Below are positions 33,527-44,800 of a stretch of DNA of 64,000 nt, piece after piece; the stretch's first letter is position 1; the number at the start of each line of letters is the position of its first letter. Location of the stretch: assembly GCA_029379385.1 (NCBI GenBank), contig CM055608.1:27464350-27528349 (forward strand). The letters are read 5' to 3'. A program made the position numbers and the translations under genes. The notes beneath the pieces are model-generated. The model searched no databases. It saw only the letters and a list, made by a program, of their open reading frames with translations, and was not told the origin of the DNA. The stretch comes from Quillaja saponaria. Lineage: Eukaryota > Streptophyta > Magnoliopsida > Fabales > Quillajaceae.

Positions 33527-36352
33527 ATGGCGGCCATAACCCGCCTGTTAAAACGGACCTCCTCTGTTTCTTACATGACGAGCAGATGTTTATCTTCAGC
33601 TATTGCATCTGAAATCACTCCTCAAGCTCCTTCCTTCAATACCTCCTTTTTGCATCCGAAGCCCAACTTTCCATGTAAAGATCCAAAGGACAGGAATATC
33701 CAGTGGGTCTTCCTGGGTTGTCCAGGCGTTGGTAAAGGCACCTATGCAAGCCGCTTATGTAATCTCCTTGGAGTTCCTCACATCGCTACCGGTGATCTTG
33801 TTCGCGAAGAACTCGCATCTTCCGGTCCCTCTTTCCGAAAAAGTATCCATCTTTTCACTTAAATCAATACCCATATATTTTTCGTGTGGTTAATGTCGAT
33901 TTATCATACTGTTTTATTTATTGTGATGTTACATTAGAGTCTTCTTGCTCTTGGTGATTGACTCGAGTACCCTCTAGATTTACAGCAGTAATATTGTTTA
34001 AAAAACCCAGACACAAATCAAATGATCCATTTACAGCATACAGCTTTTGTGTTCATATTTGCAAAGTTCTGTCACCTTCTTGTCAATTATGGCGGAGTTT
34101 ATGTTTGCGCAGACAGTGACAGAGAAAATTATTTATAGACATCAATGTTATTGTTTTAGTTCAAGTACATAATCAAGCTCCCACAATAATTTTTAGAATT
34201 TGGTCTGCTTACGCTATTTATATTCTTTGTTTTACCTAACATGTCAGTTAGTTATTAAAAATAAGAATGTAATAGCACCCTATATCTTTTATTATGCATT
34301 GACCAAGGCTAATATATACTGTAATATCATATAATTACACTATCTATGATTTGTGCTTAGTGTTGCATATGTGTCTCATGATGTCATCTACAAGTTTGTA
34401 TGATCTCTGGTTAGATTATTCTGCATTTTGTCTCTGATATTGAGATTTATCAACTTTTAGTTCCTTCAACACTTTCATTACTAGTTGAACTATCATAAAT
34501 TTGCTATTCCAGTTGATAAATGACACTAACAGAGTAAATTCTCTTTAAGTGTGGATTGCACATGGAGCTCATTTGATAAATCATAGCAAAAAGGATGTCT
34601 ATCATATGATTTTGCAGGTCCTAGCAGTAGCACAATTCGGCACATAAATTCATATATTGAGTCTATGGACATTTAGATGTACAAGGTTAAATAAATAAAA
34701 CCTGCTTATTAAGATCTTAGTTGCTATGCCTTATGATTTTTCCACTAGTAAACGGAATGAGCATGTCAAGTTAGATGTTCAATTGTTTGGTCTGGTAGTT
34801 GATTGGCACTTCATTTAAGTTATTTTCTTTTTCTTTTTTTCTTTTTGGATGAGATAAGAAATTTTATTAAGAGGAGAAAAAAGTACAGGAGAGGAAGCAA
34901 ATTTAATATTTCACCAACCATTTTATAATGTATTATGATGTTTCCATTAGCATCTTGCTTACTGCTCCTTATCTGTGCTTGTTGGTTTGTGGATGACAAT
35001 GTTGAATGTGAAAGAAAGAAAACATAGTTTGAGATATCAACTATCTCTCTCTAATTTTGTTTTTGTCTTTGTCTGCTACAGCTATCAGAAATTGTGAACC
35101 AAGGTAAATTGGTTTCAGATGAGATTATAATAAGTTTATTATCAAAAAGATTGGATGCTGGGGAAGCCAAAGGCGAATCAGGATTTATTCTTGATGGTTT
35201 TCCTCGAACAATAACACAAGCAGTGAGTATATTCATTTTTGGTTGAATGCAAATAAATATATTCATTTTACGCTTTTAGCATTCTTTGCTTGGAAAAAAG
35301 AGTGAGTATTTTGAATTTGTTTTTGTGTTTCTTGAATACATGCGAAGCAAAGTTTAAAATTTTCTAGGAAAAGGGATAAAGGATTTTGAAAAGGTGGAAG
35401 ATTATGATATTGCTGACAAAAATATTTCTATGTCTTTCCTTTCTATCTCTGATAGGTTCACTATCTACAATCAACACATTTGACATAGTTTTTCAAGCCT
35501 TATAGTAAGTGGATCAATATGTACAAATACTATTAACACACAGAACTTATAGCATCCATGAATTTCCAGACAGACATAACCAATCAAGCAAAATTGTCAT
35601 CTCTAACTCCCTTTCCTTGCTTATTTTTCTCTTCCTTTTTATCTGTGGTTTTGTTACAATTTTGTAAACATTGTTACTTTGATGGAACTCCATCGTTTCC
35701 TGGTAGCTGCTAAAGACTTAGCTTGCATATCTGTATCATCAGGAAATACTGGAAGGGGTTACGAACATTGACTTGGTGGTCAATCTGAAGATCCTAGAAG
35801 ATGTATTGCTTGAGAAATGCCTGGGGAGAAGAATTTGCAGTCAGTGTGGGGGAAATTTCAATGTGGCTTCAATAAACATGAAGGGTCAGAATGGGAATCC
35901 TGGAATTACCATGGCTCCACTTCTTCCTCCTGCACATTGTATGTCAAAGCTTATTACTCGTTCTGATGATAATGAATCAGTAGTTAAAGAAAGGCTTCGT
36001 GTATACAATGAAAAGGTATTGCTGTTTTTAATTATTTTTTTATCAGTGGGTTTTCTGAAAACAATTCTGAATGGAAGGGGCAATTCTTTCTATAAGAAGA
36101 ATTAGTTGTTGTGGACTGTAAGTTCAAGTTGTAATGTAAATAGTTGAAATCTCAATTTCATGTTATATTAGTGTCTAATTTTCTGGTGGCATTCTATTAC
36201 ACTTGCAGAGTCAACCTGTGGAGGAATTCTACCGTAGTCGAGCGAAACTATTGGAGTTTGATCTTCCAGGAGGGATCCCAGAATCTTGGCCCAAGTTGCT
36301 GCAAGCTCTCAATCTTGATGAATATGATGACAAGCAGTCTGCTGCAGCATAG
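33527..36352 (+). CDS. organellar adenylate kinase (At2g37250-like)
   Basis: Four exons: 33527-33842, 35082-35222, 35743-36015 and 36209-36352; the product is about 290 aa. It interconverts ATP + AMP and 2 ADP. Residues 1-35 (MAAITRLLKRTSSVSYMTSR...) look like a plastid or mitochondrial presequence. The P-loop is GCPGVGKGT (64-72). AMP-binding GDLVREEL follows, then FILDGFPRT. The long LID (RRICSQCGGNFNVA to PPAHC) has Cys pairs that could bind zinc. The C terminus (EEFYRSRAKLLEFDLPGGIP) is typical of this plant group. Odd point: exon 1 is 105 codons plus one base, but exon 2 starts in phase 0 at LSEIVNQGKL. The extra base falls in the A5 run at 33838-33842; with A4 the join would be FRK-LSEI, as in homologs. 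I regard this as a probable homopolymer indel. Confidence 0.92.
34822..34898 (-). mobile_element. short LINE 3'-end remnant
   Basis: A T-rich tract followed by AGAAATTTTATTAAGAGGAG and GTACAGGAGAGGAAG resembles the 3' tail of plant L1-type LINEs in antisense. The same word series recurs at 50280-50330 beside a reverse-transcriptase-type fragment. It is 5'-truncated and lies in intron 1 of adenylate kinase. Confidence 0.45.
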
Positions 36353-37205
36353 CTGATACTTAGCCATTAAAGCACGTATCTCCTTCTTTACTATGTTGCA
36401 TGCTTTGCATTTTAGAAGGTAAGGAGAAAGAAGGACCGACTCTATTAATCTTATTCAAAAAAATAATAAACTTTGGAATGTGTTGTCATCTATTGAGACC
36501 TATGTCTTTTGGGGTCTTTGTTTTATTCCTTTTTTTTTCTTTCCTGATATGATTTCTAGGAATTTTTGGTGGTTCTAATAGCTAGATGGGGGGAGAGTAA
36601 TTTATGATAGCATTTGTTTGGTAGATGGAGGATTTTCAAAAAGAATTATCAAGTCAAATCAATAAGCTTTATAGGGATGGTATAGTGATACTGTATCATT
36701 GCAACTTATATTGCTGTTGCATACTGAATTGCTTTAGTGATGTATAAAACTTTTGACCAAAATAATATCTATTATATAGATCTTCAATGAATTTCTTTTT
36801 CATGATCTCTCAAGCTAAGGAGCTTTTATTTATGAAATAGACTCACAGCACTCTCTGATCTACATTATGCTAAATATATTTGTGGCTTCCAGCTTCCATT
36901 TGAACGTGTAATGCATCTTTCAATTCATCTTTGGTTATTCTATTTGTAATTGTTAACAGAGTAGATTACACTTTCTATATGATTTTACCTGATTGGGCCA
37001 TTTTGATACTTCCAGATTAGTGCTGATGACGGTACTGGTTTTCTAGTATCTATAAATTCTTTAGGCCACATAAATAACATTTGGATTTGCTGACAAGTAG
37101 GATTATGTTGATTGAGATGGTGGTAATTTTATTTTTTTTCTTGTGCGTTTTCCTTCTTTTTCTGTGAGTAGATTCTTGGCCTGGGGGGTTGGGTGAGGCT
37201 GTTAA
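36353..37205. other. spacer downstream of adenylate kinase
   Basis: No gene or repeat is recognised. It should include the 3' UTR of the kinase gene. Confidence 0.4.
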
Positions 37206-38450
37206 GTAGACTTTCTATTCACGCAGGCTGGGTAATCCGGTCCTGATTAGATTTTCTTTGCAGCTGGCCGAGCTGGTTGGCTGAAGTACTGCCAGGCAGT
37301 AAGTTTATCACAGCTGCTAACATTTATTGAGGGCACAGTACCAGCTCTTGACTGCTAAAGTTTGAGTGGTGCAAGATAGATTGTGCCCAACATCTTTTTG
37401 TAAATCATCCTGAATGGGTCATAAATCTTAAACTTCATATTTTGATCATGATGTTAGAGATAATCTTGTGATCTATTGCATTTCATGAAAGATTTTATGA
37501 CCCTCTAAATGCCGGAAGGTGCTTTGATCTCCTTTATCTCTAGCACTTTGCTTTTTTGGGGAGGGGTCCTCTGTTTGAATTGGTTAAAATCTGTCCTGAA
37601 AAAGGGTTTGCTTGCCTCATGCTTGAAAGAGGACCTCCAGAAGGTCCTGCTTTAACTGGTGGTTCCATACGCTGAGGTTGGATTTAGGATTTCTAAAGTG
37701 AAAAAACTGTGTAATTCCAGGCAAGCAGGCACAATGAAATTCTCTGATGCTACTCTCAGATTGATCCTTATATGGTTGAGTAGACGTTCTACCCATGCAG
37801 GCTGGGTAATCCACACCTGATTGGATTTGCAGCTGGCCGAGCTGGTTGGCTGAAGTATCACCAGTCAGTAAGTTAATACAGCTGCTACATTTAGCGAGGG
37901 CACAATACCAGCTCTTGACTACTGAAGTTTAAGTAGTGCAAGATAGATTGTTGCCCTAAATCCTTTTGTAAATCATGTTGAATGACTTAGAAGTTCTAAA
38001 GTTTATGTGTGATATAATCTTGTTATCTTATTGTATTTGATCAAAGAATTTTATAAATTTCTCAATGTTACAAGGTGCTTTGATCTCCTTTAGTTTGTTG
38101 GGTTGATTTTTGACCCCTAGTTCATGAAAGCACTCATTCATTATGCCTTTCATTCCTTAGTAACCATGAACATTAGGTGTGAAAATGCAAGATAAATTCA
38201 AATAGGTATGAAAATGCAAGATAAATCCAAATTCTGTTTTGGGAGTTCATGTATTTGAACTTTGAAATGGCTTGAAAGCTATTGATAACCATGGTCTGCT
38301 TGCCCCATGGCTTGAAAGGGGTATGTCTCACTAGGGACCTCCTTCCAGCTGTGGTTCCATGAATGAAGGTTGGACTGTGAATTCTGAAATGGAAGTTTTT
38401 GCTAACTTCTGGGCATAAAGAGATTCCCTGCTGCTGATATTTTGAGGTTG
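37206..38450. repeat. diverged tandem duplication, unit about 570 bp
   Basis: Blocks recur in the same order about 570 bp apart. CAGGCTGGGTAATCC is near 37224 and 37798; CAGCTGGCCGAGCTGGTTGGCTGAAGTA near 37263 and 37831; ACCAGCTCTTGACT near 37340 and 37908; GTGCTTTGATCTCCTTTA near 37518 and 38073. A related CTTGAAAG...GTGGTTCCAT block is found near 37620 and 38310. There is no open frame worth calling. It may be duplicated non-coding or pseudogene DNA. Confidence 0.75.
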
Positions 38451-39759
38451 ACCCTAAGAATGAGACCTGCTTCTTCCCTCTGGCTGTGACATTGTTTCCT
38501 TAATGAGTTCTTCCCCGTTGATTACCCCAGTTGATGAGGATCATGAGGTTATGTATATGGGCACTTTTATCTTTTTCCTTCTTGTAAACTCTTCATCCAT
38601 CATGTCTAATTTTATGTTAAATTTTTAAAAGGAGGAGGATACTTTACCAGTTAAGTCGGTTAACTTTTTTCCTTTTGTTATCAATTGTCAAGGTGTCCTA
38701 CGTCCAACTAAGAGTCAAATATTTAATTCCGAAACTCCATGTTCTCTGCTCGAGATTCAAGTTTGCAACATTGAGTTGCAGAGATTTGGATGCGGATTCT
38801 TTAACATCACATTCCTCATTTAAGTTTGGAATTTCAGCTTGGGGTACTAGAATCTTACTTTTCTTGAAAGCTTGCTCTGCTAAGACCATGCATTTGCTTG
38901 TTCTTGTTATATATTCAAGTTTGATCTCTCCTTTTTGTTTTTGGGTAAATTAAAAAGGTTAAGATATACCCTATACAGATTTTATCTTCTTTAGTTTGAT
39001 TTGGGTTTTTATTAGGGTTCATAAGGATAGCTAGATGTTTTTCTTTAACCAAATGGATGAATTTGGATGGAGATAATGCACTATGAAATCGACCCCAAAA
39101 AAAAAAAAAAAAAGTCTGATGGATTGAGTGAATTCCTAAAAATCACAATTATTTTGCTGCACTAGAAGTGGGAAAACAAATGGATAGTGTTAGTGCTTTT
39201 TATTTTTTGGTAGAAATGGTTAGTGTAAGTTTAATAAGTGAGGTCTATACCCTTGTATAAAACAAGTTTTGTTATTTTATTTTTTGGCGTAATCTTCCAT
39301 CTCTTACCCCAAGTGTTCTTTCTCTTTTTTATCTTTTTTGTTCCTCTCCAAGCTCTCTCTATTGTGCAGACGCTGCGTGACATTCCTTTATCTTAGTTAT
39401 TTCTTCTTAATATTTTTTAGTTTTGAATAAATTATTTCTAAATCTGTACTGTTCTTATGGTAGATAAATGAATGATTATAAAATTCAGTTCAATTCTCAT
39501 ACTTGAAACATAAGGTTAATTTATTTTGGTTTTAGAACTATATAAATTCATTGAAATAATAAGATAAAAAGTATATGTTTAATGATATCCTATGATATGA
39601 TTATTGAATTTTTCAAGTAGACAAACATCCCATTATAGTTTGATGCTCATAATTAGAATTAAGTATATGCTATTTTATCTATAATGTAAATATTTAATAA
39701 TTGTCATGAAACACAATATATATTATAATATATTCATAAATTCAGCAATTTCATAAGAA
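38451..39759. other. intergenic
   Basis: No gene is seen. A poly-A tract at about 39097-39112 and AT-rich low-complexity DNA are the only notable contents. Confidence 0.4.
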
Positions 39760-40020
39760 AGTAGGGGAAATAATAAGGGTGAAACTGTCATTTAAGATTT
39801 GAGAAATAACAAAAATAAATTTTTTTTTTAATTTTTGATAAATACTAAGGGATAAAATTGTTATTTAAGTTGAGAGAATAATAAGAGTAAAAGTATCAAT
39901 GAGATGTGAGAAATAAAAATCAGTTAAGATGTGAAATAATAAGGGTAAAAACATTATTTAAGGTTTGAAAAATAATAAAAATAATTTAAGGTGATCAAAA
40001 TAATAAGGGTAAAAATACCA
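39760..40020. repeat. imperfect tandem repeats around AATAAGGGTAAAA
   Basis: The phrase AATAAGGGT-(A/G)-AAA followed by an ATTTAAG word and a GAGAAATAA-type word recurs about five times with spacings of roughly 50-70 bp. It is AT-rich and non-coding. Confidence 0.55.
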
Positions 40021-40449
40021 TATCAATAAAATATAAATTTCAAACATATCTTCATTTTAATGCTATACTAATTCTTTGTTTTAAACATAAAAAATAATTT
40101 AATTTAAATCATAAAAATAATTAATTTCAAATGAATTGAATACTTTCTTTTGTTTAGTGGTTTCAAAAACAATATTTTTCTCCCCTCATAGAGTCTATGA
40201 TTCTCTTTATTTGAGAATTTTTTTATTTTTTGTTTGATTTACTTTTTTTTTTAAATGAAATTTTTATTTAATATTTCATTTGAATTGTTATAACATATGT
40301 GGTGGAGATTTTTGACTATAAATAAATTTTGATTTCAATTTTATATGATTATACACGTATCATGTTGTAATTTCATATATATTAATTCTCTCTCTCTCTC
40401 TTTTTTTTTTTTTTTTTGGTCTCAAAAAAGGCTTTAGTCTTTTAAGTCA

Positions 40450-40457
40450 AGATATTT
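40450..40457 (-). promoter_or_regulatory. evening-element-like site upstream of PRR7
   Basis: The minus strand reads AAATATCT, the core of the evening element (AAAATATCT) bound by CCA1/LHY/RVE factors. The first A of the full consensus is missing. It lies about 1.4 kb before the PRR7 ATG. Chance occurrence is possible in AT-rich DNA. Confidence 0.3.
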
Positions 40458-40618
40458 GGAGGTGGAGCGCTCTATAATTTTTTTCACCCAAGAAAAAGTA
40501 AACTCGAATTTAACAAGACTTCCATCCGTGAGTGACCACCAAATTAAATATGAACCAAGCAATGGATGACGAATAGTTCACGCCCGTTAAAACGACGTTT
40601 CTCTTTCTCAAACATTTC

Positions 40619-40624
40619 CACGTG
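40619..40624. promoter_or_regulatory. G-box CACGTG upstream of PRR7
   Basis: A perfect G-box within CCACGTGT lies near the probable transcribed leader of PRR7. G-boxes bind bZIP and PIF-type bHLH factors and occur in PRR promoters. Function here is inferred. Confidence 0.4.
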
Positions 40625-41615
40625 TACCATTTCAGATCTCCAAGATCTTCAGAGATCGGTACTTAACGCTTCAGCTCACGGCTTTAGATTTTATCCGAGT
40701 CAGCAATCCCCTGGCCCCAAATTTTCGATGAGGTGGAAATATCTGCTATCCTACATGGCATCTATGGCATTCCACACCTCCATTTTGTCCACGTCAGCAA
40801 CATTGGACTCATCTAATATCTTCTTCCTCTCTACTTTCTTTTCCCTGAACAAAAGTCGGCGTCAACTCGTCTGAAAAAGGAAAAAAAGAAAAAAAAGAAA
40901 AAAAAAATCTGGTTATCTTCTTCTAACGGTAGTCTCCGCAAGGTCTTACACAGGTCAAGCTGTGTTATACTCTGTAAAATTGGTCAAAATTTCTTAGTTA
41001 GGAGTTTTGGTTTTGGAAGAATTACCTTTTTTGTATTACAATCAGTTCCTTCTGGATCGAGCTTGGTAATGGCGATTAATGAAGCTCTTGATGTGATTAT
41101 CTTAACTTGATCTCCTTAAATGTTTATTTTATCTCCTTTAATTACGCTCTTGATGTTTTTCATGATTGTTTGTGATCTAGCACTTACTTTTTATGGATAT
41201 TTGTCCAAGAAAATGGTTCATTTTTTCCATATGCTTAGTTTTGTAAAGTTCATTTTTTTCTGTAATTCTTTACGTCTTCTCATTATGCTTCAGCTAAGTA
41301 TTTTTGTGAAGGTGGAAGTTATCAATCTACTTAGGGTTTTGATAGAAGTATGTACAACTGTTTAGTTGTTCATTTTGATTAACAGAATACTGGTTTGCTT
41401 ATGCTCCTATAATAGTTTGCAGTACCTTTTGAGGAGATATGAAGTTGTTGTTGTTGTGGTTTTTTTTTTTTTTTTTTGAGGTTCTGAAGTGAAGAATATC
41501 CAGAGCATTTCTGTTTTTTTGGCTTACATTAACGCTTAGGGTGGTGTGGTTTGTCTGATATGAGTTTCGGTCTTACAGGTTGAAAGCAGCCTACTGGGTT
41601 TTGTTTGACTGCTCA

Positions 41616-41699
41616 ATGGGGATTTGCTTTGATTCAAGAACTTGTTTTTGGTTGACTGAATATCCAGGGATTGGCGCCGTGGATTTGCACCTGTTTTAG
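41616..41699 (+). other. upstream ORF 1 in the PRR7 leader
   Basis: This is a 27-codon uORF (MGICFDSRTCFWLTEYP...) in the leader exon that starts after an acceptor (GGTCTTACAG, 41571-41580). It ends 151 bp before the PRR7 ATG. It may reduce translation of PRR7. Confidence 0.45.
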
Positions 41700-41794
41700 T
41701 TTGAAGCCTTGAAGGGTTTGTAATTCAAAGATTGGAGTCTCTAAGATGATTCTATGTGCTAAATGACAGTTTGAAGAGGATTTTTCACTTTTTC

Positions 41795-41851
41795 ATGCTC
41801 GAACCTTCTGTATTATTTGTTCCTGATTGGATTGTGGTAGGTTTGTCCTGA
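41795..41851 (+). other. upstream ORF overlapping the PRR7 start (TGATG)
   Basis: The uORF reads MLEPSVLFVPDWIVVGLS, 18 codons, and its TGA (41849-41851) shares the A with the PRR7 ATG (41851-41853). Such stop-start overlap can couple termination to reinitiation. A two-way choice between uORF and main ORF would set PRR7 protein level. Confidence 0.5.
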
Positions 41852-44800
41852 TGAGTGTTGATGGTTGCAACAAAGAGTTTCTTAAACTGACCCACCATAC
41901 TCAAGATGGTGGAAAAACATGTAAAGATGGAGCTTTTGTAGAGAGACAAGGTGTACACGTGGAAGACGGAATGAGAAGTAATGAAATAACCAAAAAAGGA
42001 AAGGATGGGCAAGGAGGAACAGTTGGAGGATCGGTGGTGCTACAAATACCACAGCAACAACCTCATGGAGCTATTGTTTGCTGGGAGAGGTTTCTACATG
42101 TTAGAACCCTCAAAGTTTTGCTCGTGGAAAATGATGATTCTACTCGCCATGTAGTCACTGCACTGCTTCGCAATTGTAGTTATGAAGGTTAGCGCCTTGT
42201 TATTAATTATTTACTAATACTGGGATCTTATATACGGAAGAAATTTTTCATCATCAATTGCTCTGTTTATTTTTTCCTACTTTAAGATTGTGATTACTTA
42301 TTCATGCCTGTATAAATGAGTGCACAAGTATTTTGTTGCCTGCTGGTATCTTCCACTGTGCATGCTGCGTGCATGTGCTTGTGCAGACACACACACACAC
42401 CAACATGCAGATTGCAGATACCTGAGAGTAACTGTGTGAGCTGATCGAACTGTACTTGGAGATACAGATTGTCTCATGTTATTTTGATTGATTAGAGAAA
42501 TTGGCTAGAGAATTTGAACTTTCAAGATCTAGCTAGATCCACTTTTGGCATTAGATATAATTTCCTTGTTTGATATTTTCATTATATGTAACATTGAATA
42601 AGTGTGTTTAAAAATCAACCGTTTTCAGAAGGGTTGAAAGTATTATTCTAATATGACCCTGAATAGCGGGCCTAGAAATAAACACACTGACAGGCCAAAG
42701 AAGGCGCTACATACACGTAACTTGTTCCCATGCCTAAATTCAACTCTTCTACTTCCTTTTTGAGTTGATGTGCTAGGAAGCTTCATGGTTGGAATACAGT
42801 ATAAATTCCTGCAGTCTCAGGTTATAACAGAAACAAAGGGGTGCTTGGGCAAATAAATGACAAAGAAAATTATTTTTCATAAGCAAAGTGCTTTTCCTTA
42901 GCTTCATTAAGCTTCTTGCTGGAAGATGCAATCGAGTTCCTTTTTTATCATGAATTCCCCAATATGAAGACTGGGTGGAATCTGCACCATATGCTACAGC
43001 AAAACAGGTGCTCCAGATATATGTATATATTGGTCCACACAAACTGAACCTTCTTCGTGCAATTAGTATTGAATTGGTTTATATTGATGCAGTTACTGTC
43101 TCCACAGAAGGTCTTCCATCGCTGCCGCCATTATCATCCAGTCAAAAAATGCTGGCAAATCTCAATTGCTTGACTCAATAGTTCTATGTGTCTGTTTGTG
43201 TGGATATTTCGTTTTCATTTTACCAAATGCAATATATGTCATCTAATCATAGTGACTAAAACTATAAATAATACATACTTCATATTGATTGCCATGAAAT
43301 TAGTTAGCTAAGATGTAGACAATCACCTTTGGTGCGAGGCTTGATTATTGAGACAGAATGGTTTAATTCTCTCTTTTAGTCATCTTTTGATGTTTTCCAT
43401 CAACCATCAATATGTATACTAATCTTTTAGGAGGAATGATTTCATCTTTTTCTAGCATTATTTTCTATTCTGAAAATAAAAAGGATGTATTGAAACCAGT
43501 TTTCCTTGCCAAGATATATGTTTGATAAGTTAATTATTATTTTTCTCCTAATGCAACTTAGGTTGATTTACTGAAATAGCAGATAGTGCTCAGGCTGAGT
43601 TGGGTTACAGAGTCAAGTATGGTGTAGGAACAAGATAGCTCCAGAGGAGAACAAGGAGATTCTTTGAAGCATGCTCCTCAGATAGAAGGTTTTGGATTCA
43701 TGAGGAGGTTAATACATGTGTTGAAGCATAAACACCTGAGAAAAAGTCATACTCACTAGGATGTCTGTCTAAGAGGGACTTACCCGTGTGATGCCCAAAT
43801 GTGTCCAAAGGAAAGAGATGGGGAGGGTAGTGAGAATAAGCTTTTTGATTCATCTGTTAAAGAACTTAGGAAAGACTAGGCTTCTTGATAAATACAAAAG
43901 GTAGTTGGGACTTGGCGAGAATATGGTGTTGACTAATGTTAGTAATATTTATTATTCTGCATGAGGAATATGTAACTGTTAGTTATATGGTGTTGTGAAA
44001 AGCACGCCTAGGCGCTAGGTGCAGGCGAGGCGCACCTAAAGTGACTCGCTTGTCTAGGCGAGGCACTGATAGGTGAGGTGCACGCCTGGCTTGCCTAGGC
44101 GCTGCATCAGGTGAGGCACTAGGTGGCTAAGGTGTTGCCTAGGCAGTTCTAGTTTTTTTTTTTTTAGGGCCTTGTTTGTCTATACCATATTAATATATAT
44201 AGTAAATATATAACTGGTGTACAATTTACAAAAGCCATACAAACCTTAAGTTCTTCTATTTATAAAAACCACAAGACCTTACTCTTTCCAAAAAAAGAAA
44301 AGAAAAATATCTAGGGTTTTAAAAGATCTAACACAAGTGCTATGTCAAGAACATTTATGGGTTCAAGTTCTACTACCAAGAACCATGCACACAAGCAAGA
44401 GAAGTTACTAGAAGAAGATGATGAAGATTACAATTCTAATGATAGTGATAGAGGTGATGTTAGTCTTACAAGTATTGATGAAGATGAGACAATGAACAAC
44501 TCATGAGTAGGAGGAAGAACTATTTTTTGAAAGACTCTTGAATCTGAATTTTATGTTTACTTTCTTGTTTGAACTTGACTTGGAGTTTGAAATGGCTCAT
44601 GTGTTATTCCATAAGCTTTAAATGCTTTAAATCTTTAATAAAATGTTTTTCATGATAAATATATATATTAAGTTAATCCCATATTCCCACTATCATTATA
44701 TATGTCTTCTCTTAAGAATATTTTAATTTTTTTTACTTAATTGCACCTAGGCGTGCGCACGCCTGGGCAATAGAAGCCCTTATAGCCTAAATGCGCCTAG

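Noticed and set aside
41827..41850. PRR7 start at 41827
   Set aside because: The codon is TTG; the first in-frame ATG is at 41851 and gives a typical PRR7 N terminus.
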